Shown: piece by piece, positions 5,534 to 8,971 of the stretch
Layout: each line of letters begins with the position of its first letter
Numbering within the stretch: position 1 is the first letter of the stretch
Assembly (NCBI GenBank): GCA_946480605.1
Contig: CAMLKW010000189.1
Coordinates: 1 to 8,971, forward strand
Source of the DNA: an uncultured Roseateles sp.
GTDB lineage: Bacteria; Pseudomonadota; Gammaproteobacteria; Burkholderiales; Burkholderiaceae
Length of the DNA: 8,971 nucleotides
Direction of reading: 5' to 3'
Translations under genes and position numbers: made by a program
Notes under the pieces: model-generated
Seen by the model: the letters and a program-made list of their open reading frames with translations, nothing else
Told to the model about the DNA's origin: nothing
Databases searched by the model: none

Positions 5534-6682
5534 ATGTCCACACCGCCGTCATCCGCGCCAATCAGCGCCGCCAACGATGTCACGCCAGAACCCACGCCGG
5601 TGCAGTGGGCGGACATCGTCCAGCAGCTGGGCGCCGAGATCGCGGGCCCGCTGAGTGCCGCGCTGGAGCAGATCCAGAACCTCGCTACCACCGGCCAGAT
5701 CGACCGCCGCGGCCTGCGCCTGCTGCGCCGCAGCGTGGACGACGCCCGCACCGCCGGCATGCTGGGCCAGCAGCTGGCCCGGCTGGCATCCGGCCGGCTG
5801 CGCCTGAACCGCGAGCGCCAGCACCTCGCGCAGATGCTGCGCAGCGTGCTGGCCCAACGCAGCCGCGAGACCCAGGCGCGCGGCGTGCAGGTGCGCCAGT
5901 CGCTGAAGCCGGTGGAAATCTGGGCCGACGGCGCGCTGCTGTTCGCGCTGCTGAACGCGCTGATGGACTGGGCGTTGGCCAACACGCATTCGTCGGTGGA
6001 CCTGCGGCTGGACCTGACGCCCTGGCCGGTCAAGGCACGCTTGAGCTGCCGATTCGCGCACCGCTCGCTGGACCTGCTGGCCGAGGACGACGAGCCGCCG
6101 TCCTCGTCGGCCGGGCTCGACTCGCTGGCCTGGCGGCTGCTGGAACAGACCGCCATCACGCTGGGCGTGCTGCCGCTGCGCGAGCAGGAGGCCGGCATCA
6201 CGCTGCTGACGCTGGAGTTCAACCAGCTCGCCCCCGAAGATGCGCCGCCGCCCGACAGCACCCACGCCCGCCTGGAAGCCGAAGCCGAGCGCATGGGCGG
6301 CAATTCGCGGCCGCTGGCCGGCTGCCAGTTGCTCATCGTGTCGGCCAACCGCGACCTGCGCAACGACGCCCAGACCGCCGTGCGCCAGATGGGCATGCTG
6401 GTGGACGTGGTGGGCAGCGTGGCCGAGGCCGAGCAGTTCTGCCGCGAGGGCCTGCCCCACGCGATGCTGTTCGATGCCGCGCTGACGGACGATGCGCTGC
6501 TGCAGCTGGTCGCCAGCGTCTCGCGCGAGGCACCAGACGTGGCCTTCGTCGAGATGTTCGACGGCGAGCACCGCACCCAGCTCTCCACCGCCACCCGCGA
6601 CGGCGTGGCCCGCATCTCGCGCCGCAACCTGCCCGACGCCCTGCCGTCGCTGCTGATGTTCGAGCTATCGCGTCGGAATTGA
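5534..6682 (+). CDS. Degenerate hybrid histidine kinase-like protein with pseudo-receiver domain
   Basis: A 382-aa soluble protein with the layout of the cytoplasmic half of a hybrid sensor kinase but without the expected phosphotransfer residues. Residues about 25-110 resemble a DHp dimerisation helix pair: LGAEIAGPLSAAL sits where an H-box (HExRxPL) would be, with no histidine. Residues about 115-230 resemble a CA domain: LLNALMDWALAN (139-150) recalls the N-box, but no glycine-rich G1/G2 ATP-lid motifs follow. After a charged linker, residues about 262-380 resemble a receiver: CQLLIVSANRDLR lacks the usual acidic pair, Asp314 in MLFDAAL stands where the phospho-acceptor would be, and the conserved Lys appears to be Arg. 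There is no sensor or membrane segment. It is followed after 22 nt by the TlpA-like gene. The kinase relationship is inferred from pattern, and a conserved hypothetical label would also be fair. Confidence 0.75.
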   Translation: MSTPPSSAPISAANDVTPEPTPVQWADIVQQLGAEIAGPLSAALEQIQNLATTGQIDRRGLRLLRRSVDDARTAGMLGQQLARLASGRLRLNRERQHLAQMLRSVLAQRSRETQARGVQVRQSLKPVEIWADGALLFALLNALMDWALANTHSSVDLRLDLTPWPVKARLSCRFAHRSLDLLAEDDEPPSSSAGLDSLAWRLLEQTAITLGVLPLREQEAGITLLTLEFNQLAPEDAPPPDSTHARLEAEAERMGGNSRPLAGCQLLIVSANRDLRNDAQTAVRQMGMLVDVVGSVAEAEQFCREGLPHAMLFDAALTDDALLQLVASVSREAPDVAFVEMFDGEHRTQLSTATRDGVARISRRNLPDALPSLLMFELSRRN

Positions 6683-6691
6683 GCGTCTTCC

Positions 6692-6697
6692 TAGAAT
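6692..6697 (+). promoter_or_regulatory. -10-like hexamer for the TlpA-like gene
   Basis: TAGAAT lies 7 nt before the ATG at 6705 and just after the stop of the upstream gene at 6682. It matches the TATAAT consensus at 5 of 6 positions. There is no Shine-Dalgarno sequence before the ATG, so a leaderless mRNA is possible. A -35 at normal spacing is not obvious. Confidence 0.35.
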
Positions 6698-6704
6698 GGC
6701 GACC

Positions 6705-7187
6705 ATGCTGAACCGCCGCCACCTCGTCGCCCTTTCCATCGCCGCCGTGCTGAGCGGCTGCGCCCGCGAACAGGCACCGGCCGTGGACTACGTGCTGCTG
6801 GACGGCAGCAAGGTCAGCTCCCAGCAGTGGACCGGCAAGGTCATGCTGGTGAACTTCTGGGCCACCAGCTGCGCGACCTGCGTAAAGGAAATGCCGCAGA
6901 TCGTCGCCACGCACGGCAAGTTCAAGGACCGCGGCTTCGACACGCTGGCCGTCGCGATGAGCTACGACCCGCCGGCCTTCGTCGCCAAGTTCGCCGAGAC
7001 GCGCAAGCTGCCGTTCGGCGTGGCCATCGACAACACCGGCATCGTCGCCAACGCCTTCGGCCCGGTGCAGATGACGCCCACGACGCTGCTCATCAACAAG
7101 CGCGGCGAGATCGTCAAGCGCTACGTCGGCGAGCCCGACTTCGCTGCGCTGCACGGCCTCATCGAGAAGCTGCTGGCCGAAGCCTGA
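6705..7187 (+). CDS. TlpA-like thioredoxin-fold lipoprotein (thiol-disulfide reductase family)
   Basis: Probable envelope thiol-disulfide oxidoreductase. The protein is 160 aa. The signal peptide MLNRRHLVALSIAAVLSGC ends in lipobox LSGC with Cys19, so it should be lipid-anchored on the periplasmic side. The thioredoxin fold follows: VMLVNFWATSCATCVKEMP holds the redox pair Cys56 and Cys59 as a CATC motif, and QMTPTTLLI holds the cis-proline (Pro125) facing it. The KRGEIVKRYVGEP stretch is typical of TlpA/ResA-type redoxins. An in-frame ATG at 6696 would add MAT; I preferred 6705 because the signal peptide then begins correctly and the -10-like hexamer overlaps 6696. It probably belongs with the pseudo-kinase gene upstream and the DUF1460 gene 75 nt downstream. 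Its substrate is unknown. Confidence 0.9.
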   Translation: MLNRRHLVALSIAAVLSGCAREQAPAVDYVLLDGSKVSSQQWTGKVMLVNFWATSCATCVKEMPQIVATHGKFKDRGFDTLAVAMSYDPPAFVAKFAETRKLPFGVAIDNTGIVANAFGPVQMTPTTLLINKRGEIVKRYVGEPDFAALHGLIEKLLAEA

Positions 7188-7262
7188 GCGGTGCCGCCTG
7201 CGTTATGGGAGCCGCACAAGCTCTCATGAGCGCAGCGCCGGGCGCCGGATGACACTGCGGCG

Positions 7263-8255
7263 ATGACGAAGAAGACCCTCGCCGCCCTGGCCGTCGCGCT
7301 GCTGCTGAGCGCCTGCGCGCATCAACCCCCTGCGCCGCCCAGGATAGAACCGACCGCCGCGCAACTGGACGCCGCCCGCCGCGTCGGCCTGCCCGCTGCC
7401 GAACTGGGCGAGCTGCTCAACAAGCCGCTGTTCCAGATGCAGCCGCGTGAGGTGGGCCGCTACCTGGCCTGGCAGCAGCTGGACCAGCCGGACCTGCGCA
7501 AGCGCATCGCGGCCATCGCGCGCAAGAACATCGGCCAACCCTACGAGTTGTTCCTGCTGGGCGAGTTCCCGTACGAGACCTACGACACCCAGCCGCTGTT
7601 CAGCCTGGCCAAGAGCGACTGCGTCGTCTTCGCCGAGCACACCTACGCGATGGCGCTCTCCGCGTCGTGGGAGGAGTTCTTCTGGGTGCTGCAGCGCATC
7701 CGCTACCGTGACGGCGTCATCGGCACGGCCACGCGCAACCACTACACCGAGGCGGACTGGAACGTCGCCAACAGCTGGCTGGTGACGGACGTGACCCGCA
7801 CGCTGGGCGCGCCGACGCAGGCCTACCACCAGCGCATCGACCGCCAAGCCTTCCTGCTGAAGCAGTTCAAGATCCAGCGCGACATCCCGGTGCAGCCCTT
7901 CGACGATGTCTATGTGGCCAAGCAGGACGTGGCCGCCATCGAGTCGCAGCTGCAGGACGGCGACTTCGTCAACGTGATCTCGGGCCGCAACGGCAACCAC
8001 TACGCGTCACACGTCGGGCTCATCGTCACGGGTGCCGATGGCTCGCGCCGGCTGCTGCACTCGGCCGAGCCGCAGGTGCGCGAGGAGACGCTGCAGGGCT
8101 TCATCGCCCGCATGGCGGAGCGCGACGCGCGCAACGCCGGTCAGAACAAGGTGACGCTGTCGGGCTTCAAGTTCCTGCGGCTGAACGACAACCCGCAGGC
8201 ACCGGCCATGGCACCGCAGCCGCGCCCGGCGCGGCCGGCAGTGCTGGGAAGTTAG
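7263..8255 (+). CDS. DUF1460 N-acetylmuramoyl-L-alanine amidase-like lipoprotein
   Basis: Predicted envelope cysteine hydrolase of the DUF1460 family, which has an NlpC/P60-like papain fold and is annotated as amidase-like; action on peptidoglycan or muropeptides is inferred from the family. The protein is 330 aa. The signal [18 protein letters not shown] has a lipobox LSAC with Cys18. [16 protein letters not shown] (117-132) holds the likely nucleophile Cys120. [16 protein letters not shown] (157-172) is a family signature. [24 protein letters not shown] (230-253 in part) holds the likely catalytic His250. The last 20 residues are Pro/Ala-rich and probably disordered. Its TAG stop shares two bases with the TAA of convergent lipA. 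I see no Shine-Dalgarno before the ATG. Confidence 0.88.
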   Translation: MTKKTLAALAVALLLSACAHQPPAPPRIEPTAAQLDAARRVGLPAAELGELLNKPLFQMQPREVGRYLAWQQLDQPDLRKRIAAIARKNIGQPYELFLLGEFPYETYDTQPLFSLAKSDCVVFAEHTYAMALSASWEEFFWVLQRIRYRDGVIGTATRNHYTEADWNVANSWLVTDVTRTLGAPTQAYHQRIDRQAFLLKQFKIQRDIPVQPFDDVYVAKQDVAAIESQLQDGDFVNVISGRNGNHYASHVGLIVTGADGSRRLLHSAEPQVREETLQGFIARMAERDARNAGQNKVTLSGFKFLRLNDNPQAPAMAPQPRPARPAVLGS

Positions 8256-8971
8256 GCGACCGGATTCAGCACGCCGTGGGCCTGCTGGTCCGCGTGGTAG
8301 CTGCTGCGCACCATCGCGCCCACGGCCGCGTGCGTGAAGCCCAGCTCGTAGGCTTCCTTCTCGAACTGCTTGAAGGCGTCCGGCGTCACGTAGCGGCGCA
8401 CCGGCAGGTGGTGGCCCGACGGTGCCAGGTACTGGCCGATGGTGATCATGTCGATGTTGTGCGCGCGCATGTCACGCATCACCTGTCGGATCTCGTCGTC
8501 CGTCTCGCCCAGGCCCACCATGATGCCGCTCTTGGTCGGCACGCCCGGCACTTCTTCCTTGAAGCGCTTCAGCAGGTTGAGGCTGAACTCGTAGTCGGAG
8601 CCCGGGCGCGCTTCCTTGTACAGGCGCGGCGCGGTTTCCAGGTTGTGGTTCATCACGTCCGGCGGCGCGGCCTTCAGGATCTCCAGCGCGCGGTCGTCGC
8701 GGCCGCGGAAGTCGGGCGTCAGGATCTCGATGCGGGTGGCGGGGGACAGCTCGCGCACACGGCGGATGCAGTCGACGAAGTGGGCTGCGCCGCCGTCGCG
8801 CAGGTCGTCGCGGTCGACGCTGGTGATCACCACGTACTTCAGCTTCAGCGCGGCGATGGTGCGGGCCAGGTTCAGCGGCTCGTCGGCGTCCAGGGGATCG
8901 GGCCGGCCGTGGCCGACGTCGCAGAACGGGCAGCGCCGCGTGCACTTGTCGCCCATGATCATGAAGGTGGC
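8252..8971 (-). CDS. lipA: Lipoyl synthase, 5' end truncated by the window edge
   Basis: Radical SAM enzyme that inserts two sulfur atoms into octanoyl groups on the lipoyl domains of 2-oxoacid dehydrogenases and the glycine cleavage H protein. The visible 239 residues run from [17 protein letters not shown], with the CxxxCxxC motif for the SAM-binding 4Fe-4S cluster, through [19 protein letters not shown], the segment [12 protein letters not shown] and [14 protein letters not shown], to a C-terminal VRSSYHAD. That last motif contains the serine that ligates the auxiliary cluster in this family. The reading frame is open through 8971; about 80-90 N-terminal residues, including the CX4CX5C auxiliary-cluster motif, lie beyond the edge. 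An ATG at 8962 is internal, not the start. The stop overlaps the DUF1460 stop. Confidence 0.97.
   Translation of the reverse strand, partial: ATFMIMGDKCTRRCPFCDVGHGRPDPLDADEPLNLARTIAALKLKYVVITSVDRDDLRDGGAAHFVDCIRRVRELSPATRIEILTPDFRGRDDRALEILKAAPPDVMNHNLETAPRLYKEARPGSDYEFSLNLLKRFKEEVPGVPTKSGIMVGLGETDDEIRQVMRDMRAHNIDMITIGQYLAPSGHHLPVRRYVTPDAFKQFEKEAYELGFTHAAVGAMVRSSYHADQQAHGVLNPVA

Noticed and set aside
5549..6627. Two minus-strand open frames (340 and 368 codons) opposite the pseudo-kinase gene
   Set aside because: Considered as an alternative because the plus-strand protein is degenerate. The minus-strand products are Gln/Ala/His- or Ser/Arg-rich without motifs, while the plus-strand frame has plausible DHp, CA and receiver spacing.
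1..8971. Insertion sequences, tRNA genes, CRISPR arrays, attachment sites or an origin
   Set aside because: I found no transposase, no tandem spaced repeats, no cloverleaf sequence and no AT-rich iteron cluster by reading both strands.

Overview
This is a GC-rich stretch of bacterial chromosome. Gene content points to a betaproteobacterium of the order Burkholderiales: a mannose-type EIIA, an HPr that keeps both His15 and Ser46, enzyme I, a CaiB/BaiF CoA-transferase, lipoyl synthase and several short-leader lipoproteins. The genus cannot be fixed from what is visible. I see no insertion sequence, tRNA, CRISPR array or foreign-looking island; it reads as core or near-core chromosome.

Layout from left to right. 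Positions 1-217 hold no gene but carry a minus-strand promoter of stable-RNA type that reads out of the left edge. Then comes ptsI (enzyme I, minus). An OlsB/hemolysin-like GNAT acyltransferase follows on the plus strand. Next is a tight minus-strand operon of unknown lipoprotein, EIIA and HPr. A 38-nt divergent gap leads to a class III CoA-transferase (plus). After a 141-nt gap with inverted repeats there is a co-directional trio (plus): a degenerate histidine-kinase/receiver protein, a TlpA-like thioredoxin-fold lipoprotein and a DUF1460 amidase-like lipoprotein. The window ends inside lipA (lipoyl synthase, minus), whose 5' end lies beyond the right edge.

How the genes fit together. EI, HPr and EIIA form a phosphorelay from phosphoenolpyruvate with no EIIB or EIIC sugar permease here, so the likely role is regulatory. 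The acyltransferase gene on the opposite strand separates ptsH from ptsI, so the relay must be expressed from at least two transcripts. The trio at 5534-8255 combines a signalling protein that has lost the phosphotransfer residues with two envelope lipoproteins. It is the least explained part of the window. Several genes lack a Shine-Dalgarno sequence and have a -10-like hexamer 6-7 nt before the ATG, which suggests leaderless mRNAs.
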